This document shows positions 42,561-54,032 of a DNA stretch of 64,000 nt, in pieces (the first letter of the stretch is position 1; every line of letters starts with the position of its first letter). Location of the stretch: NCBI RefSeq assembly GCF_027244095.1, contig NC_069662.1, positions 57,002,001 through 57,066,000 of the forward strand, in the 5' to 3' direction. This DNA is from Hemicordylus capensis. Taxonomy: Eukaryota > Chordata > Lepidosauria > Squamata > Cordylidae. The notes under the pieces were generated by a model. The model was not told the origin of the DNA, ran no database searches, and worked only from the letters and a program-made list of their open reading frames with translations. The translations under genes were made by a program, and so were the position numbers.

Positions 42561-42715
42561 ATATTTTTATACAACCTGATATGTACGTCTCTAGGCGGTG
42601 TACACAATTTGAAATATTTAAAAGTAAACACAGATTTAAAAACATGACCCAATAAAAACAGCGTAAGACAGTTGTTAAAACAAATTATTAAAATTATTTA
42701 AATCACTGGCGTCCC
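42561..42715 (-). mobile_element. L2-type LINE tail
   Basis: ATTTTTATACAACCTGATAT then TACGTCTCTAGGCGGTGTAC, the same inverted tail as at 3815 and 9766. Confidence 0.6.
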
Positions 42716-43360
42716 TGTAGCCTATGGCCTTTATAGAACTATACAGGTGTTTGGGTGGGGTGAGTTGATTTGGGGTGGGCAGTGACCTAACATTGCTTTT
42801 GTCAGTCATGCCAAACTAAGCTTCTGGAGGCGCTGGACAAGCAACAGCTCTTCCCTGCTGGGAGCAAGCCTGGGCCACTAATCCCTCCTTTTATGTAAGA
42901 GAATGGAGGGCAACAGGTTTAAATCTCCCTTGGAACGATTATATAAGGGCTTTCCAAACCAGGCTTTCTCTCCCGCTCATACACCACTCCCAAGATTAGC
43001 CATGCTGACTCATTATTGTCTTTCCTGGATGCTCAAGTGCCTGGCGGGCAATTGGTTCAGTTCAGAGAGGGACTGTCTTCACTTGCTTCACAGGGTCAGA
43101 GAACAAGCCCTGTCAATGAAAACAGGTTTGGGAGCTGAGGCTAGCTATAGGGGAAGGCAGTATTTAAAAACACAAGTCAGGCCGTGTGGCCTTTGCTAAT
43201 TTCCACTGACCCTTCTTGATGCCCATCATTAGAGGAGCTGTGACTCAAAAAGGCCTGGAAGTCATGTTCTCTGGCCTCTGAGCAGGTGCTCTCATCTCAG
43301 GTGAGGTCTAAGACGGGATGAGGAGATGGCTGTGATTACTCAGAAGCTGAGAGGGACATT
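42716..43360. other. intergenic, unique-looking
   Basis: No repeat or gene is recognised. An open frame of 98 codons at 42903-43199 has no motif I can place. Confidence 0.35.
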
Positions 43361-44760
43361 CTGCATAGTTAGTTAGTTAGATTTATATGTCGCCCTACTC
43401 CCATAGGACTCAGGGCAGCTTACAAACAAACATACACAACAACACAATTTCATAAAAATATATCTTACATAGCCTCATAAACCACAACCCCATACAATAC
43501 TCATTCCACATGACATAATAACCATGGATTACAAGAGCACTCTACGACCAGCTATCTCAGCGTCTGAACACCCGGCGGAACATTTCAGTCTTACATGCCT
43601 TGCGAAAGGCCAACAGATCATGGAGAGCTCTGATATTATCCGGGAGACTGTTCCATAGAGTCGGGCCCACCACTGAGAAGGCTCTGGCTCTCGTTGATTG
43701 CAATTTAAAATCCCTAGGGCCCGGGATCACCAAGGCATTACTTGTGGCTGATCTCAGGACCCAGCGAGGGACATATCGAACCAGGTGGTCTTGGAGGTAT
43801 GGAGGGCCCATACCGTGTAGGGCTTTAAATGCTAAGGTTAATACCTTAAACTTAACCCAGGACTCAACCGGCAACCAGTGCAACTGAACGAGCAAAGGTG
43901 TCACGTGCTCGCCAAAGGGTCTTAGTAAGGACCTTGGCCGCTGCATTCTGCACCAGTTGCAATCTCCAAGTTAAGCGCAGTGGCAGCCCCACATAAAGCG
44001 AGTTGCAATAATTTAACCTGGAAGTGACCGTCGCATGGATCAGAGTGGCCAAGTCTGGAGGGGACAGATAGGGGGCCAGCCACCCTATTTGGCGTAACAG
44101 AAAGAAGGCCTTTTGAGCAACCTCCATGATCTGAGCCTCCGTATTCAAAGAGGCATCAAGAATCATGCCCCGGCTCTTCACAGGAGGCTGAAGTATCAAA
44201 CAAGCACTATCAAGGGTCGGGTACTGAAAACTCCCCCCTGACCTCTTCGGGCCCAGCCACAGAACTTCAGTCTTATCCGGATCAAGCTGAAGACAATTTT
44301 GCCTCAGCCAGTCTGCGACCGCCTCCAAACACCTGGTCAGCTGGGCTGTGGGTGTCATCTGCATATTGGTGGCACCCTAGCCCAAAACTCCCCACCAGCT
44401 TTGCTAGTGGAACAGCAAGGGCGAGAGAATAGCCCCCTGGGGGACACCACCTGTTAGTACCTGACATGAAGACCTCTCATTGCCCATTGCCACCCTATAT
44501 CCCCGGTCTTGTAGGAAGGAACGCAGCCACAACAAGGCCACGCCTCGAATCCCAGCATCAGCTACGTGGTAGACAAGAATATCATGGTCCACAGTGTCAA
44601 ATGCTGCTGTGAGATCTAACAGCAATAGCAACACTGACCCTCCCCTATTAAGCTGGCGATGGAGATCATCAGCCAGGGCTACAAAGACCGTTTCTACCCC
44701 ACGCCCAAGCCAAAACCCAGATTGGAAGGGATCAAGAATCGCTGCATCCTCCTATATGTT
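43361..44760 (-). mobile_element. L2-type LINE, 5'-truncated, with most of the reverse transcriptase
   Basis: In 5'-to-3' order on the minus strand: LDLTAAFDTVDHDIL (RT motif A region), LTGGVPQGAILSPLLF (RT motif B), HQYADDT (catalytic YADD), AVADWLRQNCLQLDPDKTEVL, then VTSRLNYCNSLYVGLPL, LHWLPVESWVKFKVL and PTLWNSLPDNI. The tail lies at 43361-43440. Several frame breaks separate these blocks, so it is inactive. No endonuclease domain is left. Confidence 0.88.
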
Positions 44761-44828
44761 CCTGTATATACTCCTGTTTGTCTTATTACTTCATATGTTT
44801 CTGGGCTATGAGCTCTGGCATGGAAAAA

Positions 44829-44954
44829 AATATTTATTTATTTATTCAATTTTTATACTGCCTTTCATAAGACATCCCACGGCTATTTACAAAAGTTAAA
44901 ATATTATACAATTTCATTAAAAATCACATTTAAAACCTTAAAATCAGGCAGTAA
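44829..44954 (-). mobile_element. short inverted L2-type tail with (TTTA)n
   Basis: TATTTATTTATTTATTCAAT then TTTTATACTGCCTTTCATAA and an A-rich body, between the two larger LINEs. Confidence 0.5.
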
Positions 44955-45000
44955 AACCTCTCAGCTCAAGACAGTCCTGGAGGAAACTGATTATCTAGAC

Positions 45001-45385
45001 TAGTGTTTCTCAACGTTTTGGGAGTCATGGACCAGTACATTATACACGCGCCATTTCCTGGACCAGCAGTTAGTAAAGGGGTCACCCCCCTGACCCCCAA
45101 CCCCACCCCCAGGCACCCCCAAAAAACAATTTCAGGCATTTCTCTGGAGCTCATTTCCAGGCATCCCTCACTGCTGCATAATATTCATTTCAAGGAAGTG
45201 AAATGAACATTATCCAGAAGCAAGGGCTGCCTGGAAATGAATTCTGGATAGCTTCTGGTGGCCCCTGCCAGCCCAAAATTTGTTTTTTGGGGTGTGTGTG
45301 ATTTTTATTAGTGATGCCTCACGGACCGGTACCCAATGCCTCGCGGACCAGCACCGGTCCACGGATCGGTGGTTGAGAAACACTG
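45001..45385. mobile_element. hAT-type non-autonomous element with perfect TSD ATCTAGAC
   Basis: Left end TAGTGTTTCTCAACG; right end, inverted, CAGTGTTTCTCAACC. ATCTAGAC lies at 44993-45000 and 45386-45393. The interior has two CGCGGACC-type stretches near the right end and no coding frame. Confidence 0.9.
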
Positions 45386-45393
45386 ATCTAGAC

Positions 45394-45519
45394 CAGGCCT
45401 GCTCAACTTAGGCTCCTCATCTGTTTTTGAACTACAACTCCCATAATCCCCAGCCACAGTGTCCAATAGTCAGGGATTATGGGAACTGCAGGCTAACATC
45501 TGCAGGAGGGCCAAAGTTC
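45394..45519. mobile_element. second palindromic hAT-type MITE at the same target
   Basis: It starts CAGGCCTGCTCAACTTAGGC and ends GGAGGGCCAAAGTTC, with ACTACAACTCCCATAATCCC and its complement inside. ATCTAGAC lies on both sides (45386-45393 and 45520-45527). The right end lacks about ten bases of the expected inverted terminus. Confidence 0.7.
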
Positions 45520-46699
45520 ATCTAGACCCATTTCAAACTGGCTTTCGAGTGGGTTATGAGGTTGAGACTGCCTTGGTTGGCCTGATGGATGATTTCCAAT
45601 TAGATATTGACAGAGGGAGTGCGGCTCTGCTGATCCATTTGGATTTCTCGGCAGCTTTTGATACCATTGACCATGGTATCCTTCTGGGTCGGCTGAGGTA
45701 AGTAGGGTTGGGTCAGTGCATCAGGAGATTTGGTGCAGGGTGTTATCAATATGCTGATGACACACAAATCTATTTCTCCTTATCAGCTTCATCAGGAAAT
45801 GGCATAACTTTCCTAAATGCCTTTCTGGAGATGGTAATGGGCTGGATGAGGGATAAAAAACTGAAGTTGAATCCAAACAAGATGAAAGTACTGATTGTGG
45901 GGTGGGCCAAGACCCAAGAGATGGTTTAGAATCTCAAAGGGTTAACACTCAATGAGGTTCTTGATGGGATTACACTCCCCCTGAAAGATCAGCTATATAA
46001 CTTGGGAGTGCTTCTGGATCCAAAATGCTCTCCGTTTTTTCAGGTTGAGGCAATGGCCAAGAGCATTTATCAGCTTCTGCTGATGTCGGCTACACCCATT
46101 TCTGGAGGTAAATGACCTTAAAACAGTAGTACATATGCTGGTAACCTACGGGCATGACTACTGTAATGCAGTATATGTGGGGCTGCCTCTGTACATAGTC
46201 CAGAAATGACAACTGGTACAGAATGCGGCAGCCAGGTTGGTCTCTGGGAGAACCTGAAGGGGCCATTTAAAAGAATTGTACTGGCTGCCAATATGTTTCT
46301 GAGTGAAATACAAAGTGCTGGGTATTACCTACAAAGCCCTGAATGGCTTGGGTCCAGGGTACTTAAGAGAGTGCCTCCTTTGTCATGAACCCTGCTGCCT
46401 ATTTAGATCATCTGGTGAGGTCCGGTTACAGTTACCACTGGTTCATCTGGTGGCAACTCAGGGTCAGGCCCTCTCAGTGGCTGCCCCAGGGCTTTGGAAT
46501 GCACTCCCTGTCAAAATAAAAGCTTCTCAATCTCTGATTGCTTTTTAAGAGATCTAAGACACACCTGTTTTCTCAGGCTTTTAATTACAACTAATTTTAA
46601 AACTTTGTTTTACACTGTGGAAATGTTTTAATTGTTTTAATTTAATATTATATTTTAATTTAATTACATATACTGTCATATTAAAAACTAATACAGTTA

Positions 46700-47303
46700 T
46701 TTGGCTGGTATGACCTTGAAGCAAATGTCTCCCACACTCTGCCTCCTCTTACCTCTTTGTTCCTGAGGTCCCTTTCATTTTCCACAGTGATGCAAATGGG
46801 CGATCCAGGTTAGCTTCTATCCCTTTTGCTGTGTTGGCAAAATCATACGGCTTCCAGAGGAAGCTATGCTCACCACAAGGTTCTCACTAGCAACAGAGGA
46901 AGTGGTGGATTATATCACTTCAGATTGCAAGTTGAAGCACAGATGATTGAATGCTCCTCTGTACAAAATAGATAAATACACATATACATGAGAAGCTAGC
47001 ATGTCTAGACTAGCACTCTTCTCTGTAACCAGCTTGAGGAATGTGTTTTTGTTTTTACTCAAGAAGGGACATTCAGTCCTGAGAGCCCCCAAATGCACTA
47101 TTTTATTATGTTATTATTATTATTTTATTTATTAACATATTTTTATGCTGCCTAAAACTTACGTCTATGGGGTGGTACATTTCGGGTACAGGCTTACCAC
47201 TTCATCTAACTCCTGTTCAGGCAACAGGGTTTGCCTTCTACAGCTCTATAATCAATCAGTCTTTATTATGTTCAACCATAGGCCATTGCATATAAACAAA
47301 ATA
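46700..47303. other. intergenic with one L2-type tail
   Basis: An inverted L2-type tail (TTATTAACATATTTTTATGC) lies at 47100-47175. The rest is unassigned. Confidence 0.4.
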
Positions 47304-47392
47304 CAGTAGTATCAAGCGGAAGTATCGTACGGAAGGTGGAGTACGGAAGGTGGAGTACGGAGTACAGTAGTATCGTACGGAAGGTGGAGGCA
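47304..47392. repeat. small minisatellite around GTACGGAAGGTGGA
   Basis: Three close copies of GTACGGAAGGTGGA plus two half copies with TAGTATCGTACGGAAG occur in 89 bp. Confidence 0.75.
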
Positions 47393-47580
47393 ACGGCGGC
47401 CCCTGTCCAGTCTGCTGGTGGCAGCCCCCCCCTTGCCATGCCACTGTGCCTGATGGGGGCCACGCTAGCAAACAGCCCATTTGGAAGGCAATTCCAGCCA
47501 ATGCTGCCTTCACAGCATGACCGGATGGCTTTTCCCTGCTTGCAAAAGCAGGGGGAGGTGTTCCCAGCCAGGCTGAGAAC

Positions 47581-48654
47581 CAGGGGCGTATATAGGGTAG
47601 GGTAGGCAGGGCACGTGCCCCGGGCGCCACTTGAAGGGGGGCACCATTTTTGAAAATTAAAAAAAAAATTGAAAATTAAAAACAGCCACCAAAAACAAAA
47701 TGGCCACCGTGCATGCTCAAATGGCCTCTTTGAGGCTCTAGGCCATGCCAGGACTCGCAGAGGCCATTTGAGCATGTGTGGTGGCCATCTTGTTTTCAGT
47801 AAGTCATTTTTTTAAAAAGTTATTTTTAAAAATGGCCACTGCACATGCTCAAATGGTCCCTGTGAGGCCCTAGAGGCCATTGGGGGTGGGGGAACCTTTG
47901 CAGACCCCCTCACGGCCCTTAGGAAGCCCCCCAAAGGGGTTACAGGTTAAAAAAAATTAAAAAATTTTAATATAATATAAGTCACTGTACACATATTCAG
48001 ATTGGCACTATGTACAGAGAATCAGGGCTTGTGAATACTGAGCTGAAGCTTATGAGCTAGGATTGTATTCATTTGCTCTTATTTTGCTTCTTGTGATAAA
48101 TGAGTTAAATGTGATGTCTTAATAATATGGCTATTAATGGTGAGTTTGTCTTTGAATCAGTATGAAATCCTTAGTATTAAGCCCCACTGGGAGTTTCTTG
48201 CTCTCTTTCTCTCATTTTAACTGTCTTCCTGAAATACTAGAATATATTCCAAGCAGTGACACAGTTTACTCTGCATATCCTTTAATTATTTTCAGAGTAT
48301 CTGGGAAAAGTCAAATTCTCCATTTATTTTTAAAACTTATGTAATAGTGATGCTACAATGCGTAGTAGAGAATTAGACAGGCACTTCTGTTTAGTGTTCC
48401 AAGTACACCTCCACATAGTATTTGGATATTTCATGAGCCCCAGCATACTGAAATTTGTAGTTTTTCAGCAGTTTTTGGTCTGGCTACATCCACTGCTAAA
48501 TAGTTTTTGAAAGATTAAAAGATTAACGAGCTTGACTTGCATTTTTCAGCAGATATTATGGTAAAGTTATCTGAAAGATGGGTGTCAGATGTTTGGACAG
48601 GGGGCGCAATTTCAGTGCTTGCCCTAGGCTCTATTTTCCCTAGATACGCCTCTA
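47581..48654. mobile_element. hAT-type non-autonomous element, about 1.07 kb, old
   Basis: Left end CAGGGGCGTATATAGGG; right end, inverted, TAGAGGCGTATCTAGGG. The left part holds three copies of a motif near GCATGCTCAAATGGCC (about 47710, 47770 and 47845). The flanking 8-mers differ, so the duplication has decayed or the two ends belong to different copies. No transposase frame is present. Confidence 0.65.
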
Positions 48655-48825
48655 AGGATACTAGCCTCACAAAGATGTGTGTGCTGTCTTGGACAGTTAA
48701 AGGATGGAGGCTGGGCACAGCAAAGTGGCCTCTGTATGATGTTTCCAAAGGATGTTAGCATCAAAGTTTATCCCCAGATACTTAAAGGATTGTACCTGCT
48801 TCAGAGTATGCCCATCATCAATAAC

Positions 48826-49062
48826 AACAAATATTTATATACTGCTTTTCTACAAGTTTCCAAAGCAGTTTAAACAGAGAAATAATAAGATGGTTCCCTG
48901 TCCCCAAAGGGCTCACAATCTAAAAAGAAACATAAGATACACACCAGCAACAGTAACTGGGGGTACTGTGCTGGGGGCAGATAAGGCCAGTTACTCTCCC
49001 ACTGCTAAATAAAGAGAATCGCCATGTTAAAAAGGTGCCTCTTTGCCACGTTAGCAGGCCTT
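48826..49062 (-). repeat. L2-tailed retroposon (family D)
   Basis: It carries ATTTATATACTGCTTTTCTA, CTGTCCCCAAAGGGCTCACA and GGTGCCTCTTTGCCACGTTA, as in the other family D copies. Confidence 0.7.
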
Positions 49063-49609
49063 TCCCAAAGGCCATAACCTTGGACTTGGAGAAATTTCTT
49101 GACAGTGTTTCCTCTTTACAGAAACTCCCAAACTTAGTCCACATTCTCCTTAGCAGATGAAGAAAAAAACCAGGAAGCACCCAACCAGACAAGCAAAAAA
49201 GGAGACTAAGTCTCACGGTGCTATGAAGCATTTACTGAAGTTTTGTAAGAAGGCAAAGACTACTTGCTCAAGGTCTCTTTGAAATATTACAAATTATTGC
49301 CCCTGAAAAAGGTCTCTGAGGCTGAAACGCATTGGGCTTCAATAAATGCTATGCAGCACCATGAGAATTTGTCTCCTTTTTTGCTTAACATTCTCTTTAG
49401 GCCTAATTTGTGTAAAGAAATCAAGACTAAGTCATCATACAGCCCTATATTATGTTCAGCTCATGTACAATCTGTTTTCAGGATATGCATATACAGTTCT
49501 TCACATGTTGTGTTCAATGCACTTAGAGTAGGACACTTCCTATATCTACCCTGCATTTGAGGTGGCCAGTACACAAGTTAAATGAACAGAGAACCATATA
49601 CATGCATAC
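49063..49609. other. intergenic, possible Penelope-type fragment
   Basis: CCTGAAAAAGGTCTCTGAGG followed by CTGAAACGCATTGGGC and ATAAATGC near 49303-49355 resembles a motif common at the ends of Penelope-like elements. The rest is unassigned. Confidence 0.25.
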
Positions 49610-49751
49610 CAGGGGTGTAGCTGTAATTGAGTGGATGGGTTCAAAAAACCTGGGGCCCCCAGATCCACCCTCCCTATTTTCTTCATTATCTCCAAGGGGC
49701 CGCTGGGGAGATGGATGAACACGGGTCCCTTCTCCCCTAGCTATGCCCCTG
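49610..49751. mobile_element. hAT-type MITE
   Basis: The ends CAGGGGTGTAGCTGTAATT and CTAGCTATGCCCCTG are inverted. Flanks ATGCATAC and ATGTGTAC match at 6 of 8. A related copy lies at 58484-58650. Confidence 0.7.
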
Positions 49752-49837
49752 ATGTGTACAGACACCTGCACACACATACATGTCTGAATAAGGTTCATGT
49801 GTCCAATGAACATATGTACAGGGGAAAGCAGCAAGCT

Positions 49838-49839
49838 AT

Positions 49840-49879
<40 letters not shown>

Positions 49880-50112
49880 CTATTCCACCCTTCCAAAAAT
49901 GGCTCAGGGCGGTTTACATAGAGAAATAACAAATAAATAAGATGGATCCCTGTCCCCAAAGGGCTCACAATCTAAAAAGAAACATACGATAGACACCAGC
50001 AACAGTCACTGGAGGTACTGTGCTGGGGGTGGACAGGGCCAGTTACTCTCCCCCTGCTAAATAAAGAGAATCACCACGGTAAAAGGTGCCTCTTTGCCCA
50101 GCTAGCAGGGGA
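49838..50112 (-). repeat. L2-tailed retroposon (family D) with (TTTA)n
   Basis: Ten TTTA units at 49840-49879 are the element's own tail on the minus strand. The body is close to the copy at 1150-1424. Confidence 0.75.
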
Positions 50113-50317
50113 ATTGCGGAATGAGTTTTGTTCTGGGCGGCAGAATCAAGGCACGGTGTGTGCCGACATGCATTCAGAATGGGACCTTCCTAATTCAACC
50201 TGAGTGGGATCTATTGCCTCACATGCATGTTCAAACACATGTCTTCAGTGTGCCTATGCCCGTACAAGTGCACACCGCATAGGCAGTCAGCCTGACCATG
50301 AAGCGGAGTGGAGCACA

Positions 50318-50560
50318 TGCCTTCAGGAGCTTTCCCAGACAGCAGGCTTTACTGCGGGGTTGGCTGTGAGGCTTTACTGTGAGTTCAAAGTTGCCCCCCA
50401 TAAACTGACACAAAAAATGGATTTTTAAACCCCAGATATAAATTGGGCTGCACTCTAACGCACAATGAAAAACCTGGATTGTGTGTGAAGTGTTCCCAGA
50501 TAGCATGCAGGGACTTTGGAGGAAATTTAGCAGATATGTCTATCTAACACGGCTCAGAGT
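50318..50560 (+). mobile_element. MITE family E, right end missing
   Basis: TTCAGGAGCTTTCCCAGACA, AGCAGGCTTTACTGC and GCAGGGACTTTGGAGG match the complete copy at 38341-38592 in the other orientation. Confidence 0.55.
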
Positions 50561-51279
50561 TCCAAACCACAGGATGGCCTTCTCCCTCACCTGATGTCCT
50601 GCCCTTCCCTACGCTGTTTTAGAAGGCAGATATAGAAGGATGCCCCTGTGACATTGGGCAGACCGAAACTACAGAATCTATTCTCCTCTACTGCCTCTTC
50701 TACAAAGACAGTTGCGCAAAGCTCATTTTGCCACTACTAACTAAGTACCCTGGATGTCTGAGCCATTCCTGCACCATGATGCTGCTTTGGATGAAGGTCT
50801 GACCCTCACGTATAATGCTGCCAAGTTCTGCACAGCGGTGTGTAGGATACACCGGGCCCTGACAGTCCCCAGGCCTTGCTCTGACTGAGGACAGCTCATA
50901 ACGACATCACAGCCTCACCACAGTTATGCACAAATTCTAAACAGGCGTCAGCAGTGGCGTACCTAGGGCAAAAAGGAACCCGGACCTGAAGGGCTTTGGA
51001 GGCCCGCCCTAACTTTTTTAAATCTGTGGCTACTGCCACTGCTGCTGCTGTCGCCAGGGGGCCTCCAAATGATAGGGGAACTCCCCAGAGCCCGGCCACT
51101 GTGCCACTTCCCCACGCCCACCCCGCCGCTGCCCTGCCAATATTTGTTATCCATTCCTCACCACTGGGGGGTGAGTGGCCGAGCAGAGCAGGTCTTCCCC
51201 CAGTAGTGGTGGCTGCGGGGCCGCGGATGCAGCAGCTGGTCGGCCTGTCAGTGGGTGCGCCTGCGCAGTGGGTATCAAG
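50561..51279. other. intergenic, with a hAT-like left end
   Basis: CAGTGGCGTACCTAGGGC at 50952 is a typical hAT left end, but I find no partner end or duplication. GC-rich sequence follows. Confidence 0.4.
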
Positions 51280-51410
51280 CGTTGCATGCCTGCACTCCTC
51301 ACAACGCAACCAGCCCAGAGTCACTCAGTGAGTTCCATGGCTGAATAGGGATTTGAACTCGGGTCTTACCAGTCCTAATCCAACACTCTAACCACTACAC
51401 CACAATGTTG
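51280..51410 (-). repeat. tRNA-derived SINE head
   Basis: The minus strand reads GTGGTGTAGTGGTTAGAGTG, then GAGTTCAAATCCC and CACTGAGTGACTCTGGGC, an A-box and B-box SINE head common in reptiles. Confidence 0.65.
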
Positions 51411-51826
51411 AAGTGTATGTGTGGCAGGGGACATATCAGTCCCCCAATTCAAGAAAATAATATTAGTGTCAGAAGCTCAATATGTACATTTTTGAAGCTA
51501 AGCTTTTCTTTGAGTCTAGTTCGAATAAATCAACATTTATTGAAACCTAAGGCAAAGTTTAAAACATTTCCATAATCTCAATGCTGCTTTTTATGATCTT
51601 CCCATTCTTTCTTTGGTTATCCATTTCCTTTTTTTTTTTTTTTTTTTGGAAAAATATTACTAGTATACAAATTACTTCACATGGAAACTGTTCAATTACT
51701 AGGTGGAAGGAGGCTTTCCTGGGCAGAAGAGGTCAAGTTCTGTACCTGAGGTACATTAGACTCTCCCAGGCTGGCTGTCAGTCCTGAAGGGGCTGGGGTC
51801 CTCCGGGGCATGTCAGCCACAAGAGT

Positions 51827-51828
<2 letters not shown>

Positions 51829-51869
<41 letters not shown>
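51829..51869. repeat. (AG)n microsatellite
   Basis: About 20 AG units. Ser-Leu-rich frames on the minus strand come from it. A run of T lies at 51629-51648. Confidence 0.95.
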
Positions 51870-51871
<2 letters not shown>

Positions 51872-52714
51872 TGGGGCATTCAAGGTCTTTCGTTCCCATC
51901 TGTTCAGACAAAGATAAATTGCCTTCTCTCTCATCCAGTCTGCGTAAACTGTTAAGTCCAGCTCTGTAACATGGGGATAATGATAATGATTTTGACCCAA
52001 CTGGTGAGCCAAGACAAATGAAATACAGGCTGAGGACCTGCAGGAATTAGCAATGGAAAGAATTGGTGCCTGGTGTTTTCTGAGGTAAATGTAAGAGTGG
52101 CAGGGTGGGGGTGGGGCAGGGTGGAATGAGAGGTGCTGACTTGTGCTTGCCACTTGCTCGGACACAGACTTGTACAATATGCATCTTTAACTCTGAATAC
52201 CACAATCCCCCCCCCCCGCCAAATCAGACCATATCCTGTGCCTGCTGTGCACTGTTGGCAGCACTGCTATTCTGAAGGCTCCCAGAAGCCTCTCTGCTTA
52301 TGTTTGGGACTACAGGCTTGTAGTTCCCACTCTTAACATGCTCAGGAGTCTCACGGGATCATGGGCTGCCTGTTTGTTGGCATATTGGGGACAGGTCACT
52401 TGGCAGGCAGTGGGATGGTCGCCCCCAGATTCAAACAGTTGCCAAGTGGATTGAAAGGGGATTAGCCTCATGTCCTTCCCTACATTAGGGAATGTTTAAG
52501 TAGACTCGAGTTAGCTTTCGAGTTAGTTCCGCATTCAAGGTCACTCTGTCTGAAGATTGACCCTTTACTTCCCCTCCTCTGCATTTGCCTCAAACAAGCT
52601 AATGCTAATTGCCTCAGCAGGAAAAGTCAGATGAGGCACTGTGAATGCAACTCCCTTCCCCATTACAAAAGAGCTAAGTGGGCTGGGCAATAGGAACTTA
52701 GAGGTGCTCTCATT

Positions 52715-52990
52715 TAGGGTTGCTATGTCCTCCAGAATTTAGGGTAGCCACCAGATTGTGGCTCCTCCACCCAGCTGCCAAATTCCATCTGGATTTACAT
52801 GGATTTCCAATGCGCTGCCCAGATTGTCCAGATTTTACTCTGGATCTGATCACATGAGAGGGCAGAGAAGGAGGAGAACGTAAACAAATCTGTCAAATAA
52901 ATAAATAAGATGCAAATTGGTTGCCACATAATTTGCATAATCTGCAAATTAGGCCACCTGGATTTGAGAAGCTTGAATATGGCAACCCTA
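52715..52990. mobile_element. hAT-type MITE with perfect TSD CTCTCATT
   Basis: Left end TAGGGTTGCTATGTCC; right end, inverted, TAGGGTTGCCATATTC. CTCTCATT lies at 52707-52714 and 52991-52998. It is 276 bp with no coding frame. Confidence 0.88.
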
Positions 52991-52998
52991 CTCTCATT

Positions 52999-54032
52999 AA
53001 AATTACTGATTGGTTTACTAGGTTCTTCTGACCTATCAGATACCATCCTTGCACATCCATTTAGTCCATTTACATACAGGTTGTTCTTGACCATTCATGC
53101 CATTGTGTTTTATTCAAGCACAACAAACAAAGACAATGGATCCTTTTGAGATCCACCGGAATGTTCCTCCCCAGGAAGAAGGAGCAGCCGGTATTTCACC
53201 TGGGGGCCAGTTTGGGGCTATAACTGGGCCTGGTTTCTTGAACAAGTGTGCTCCATTTGGTCTCTACACCTACTGTCAGGGTGATAGATTTGGCACCCGC
53301 CATAACACCAGGCCGTGTATTACTCATCACGCCATTCACGCGTCTAGCCTCCAGACTAGGATTCCTCACTGGCCCAATCTACTCTGCTCGCCTCGCTGCT
53401 ACAGGAAGCTGGCTGCACGAGAACAGACACCTTTTGGATTTACTCTTGCTGCCTAACCCTCGATCTGCTTCCGGGTTTCTGCCGCCTGGTTCCATCCCTG
53501 AGGAAAGAGTTACTTTGATTGCACCTGAGCCACGAGGGTCCAATATCCACTAAAAGAAGGACAAGGTTGTATGATAATCACTGCGCCCCTCTGGGCTCTC
53601 CCTACTCCTGCTCTTCTTCTTAAATCCAAAACCCTGTTTCTCTAAAGCCTTCTTTTCCCTAGCCAGCCTAGAGGTCATCTAATTTGGACACTAAGCTAAA
53701 TTGCCTCTTTGCAAGTATCTGCTTAATCTTTGTAACATAATTTTAGTAGTACTATCGCTTTAATCAACTTTCTTATTCCGCTGTACCCCTGTACCCCAAA
53801 TAGAACTTTATTTTGAACCTTAACCTCTCTGTCACTTCATTTCCCCGGGACCAGAACTTTGCACAAAAATTATTCTGACGTGGGACTGCTCCACCCCAGC
53901 TTGCTAATTCCCCACACAAAGCCTGAACGCATTTAGGGATGTTTGCCAATCACCCTGGAGCAGTTCCATTAACCGTACTGAAGTATATGCAACACTGTAG
54001 TACATCGCTCCCTGGTAAAAATCCACACACGT
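52999..54032. other. unassigned stretch with overlapping open frames
   Basis: Two plus-strand frames overlap at 53097-53456 (119 codons) and 53248-53553 (101 codons). Phrases such as SWLHENRHLLDLLLLP look protein-like, but I recognise no family. The flanks contain no intact element ends I can define. Confidence 0.25.

Larger units (their letters stand above)
44955..46690 (+). mobile_element. L2-type LINE, interrupted by two hAT elements
   Basis: Before the insertion the frame reads QLKTVLEETDYLD and after it DPFQTGFRVGYEVETALVGL, HLDFSAAFDTIDHGIL, then CYQYADDTQIY, LKLNPNKMKVL and, further on, YKALNGLGPGYL and APGLWNALP. Removing 45001-45527 restores the frame exactly. There is an internal deletion between the AAFDTIDH and YADD blocks and there are several frame breaks. 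It stands head-to-head with the minus-strand copy at 43361-44760. Confidence 0.88.

Noticed and set aside
51692-52177. 161-codon minus-strand frame
   Set aside because: Its centre is (AG)n translated as Ser-Leu, and the rest shows no domain.
52999-54032. Relic of a retrovirus, LTR element or Polinton
   Set aside because: No paired terminal repeats and no recognisable gag, pol, integrase, capsid or envelope motif. Here and elsewhere in the window such a call is unsupported.
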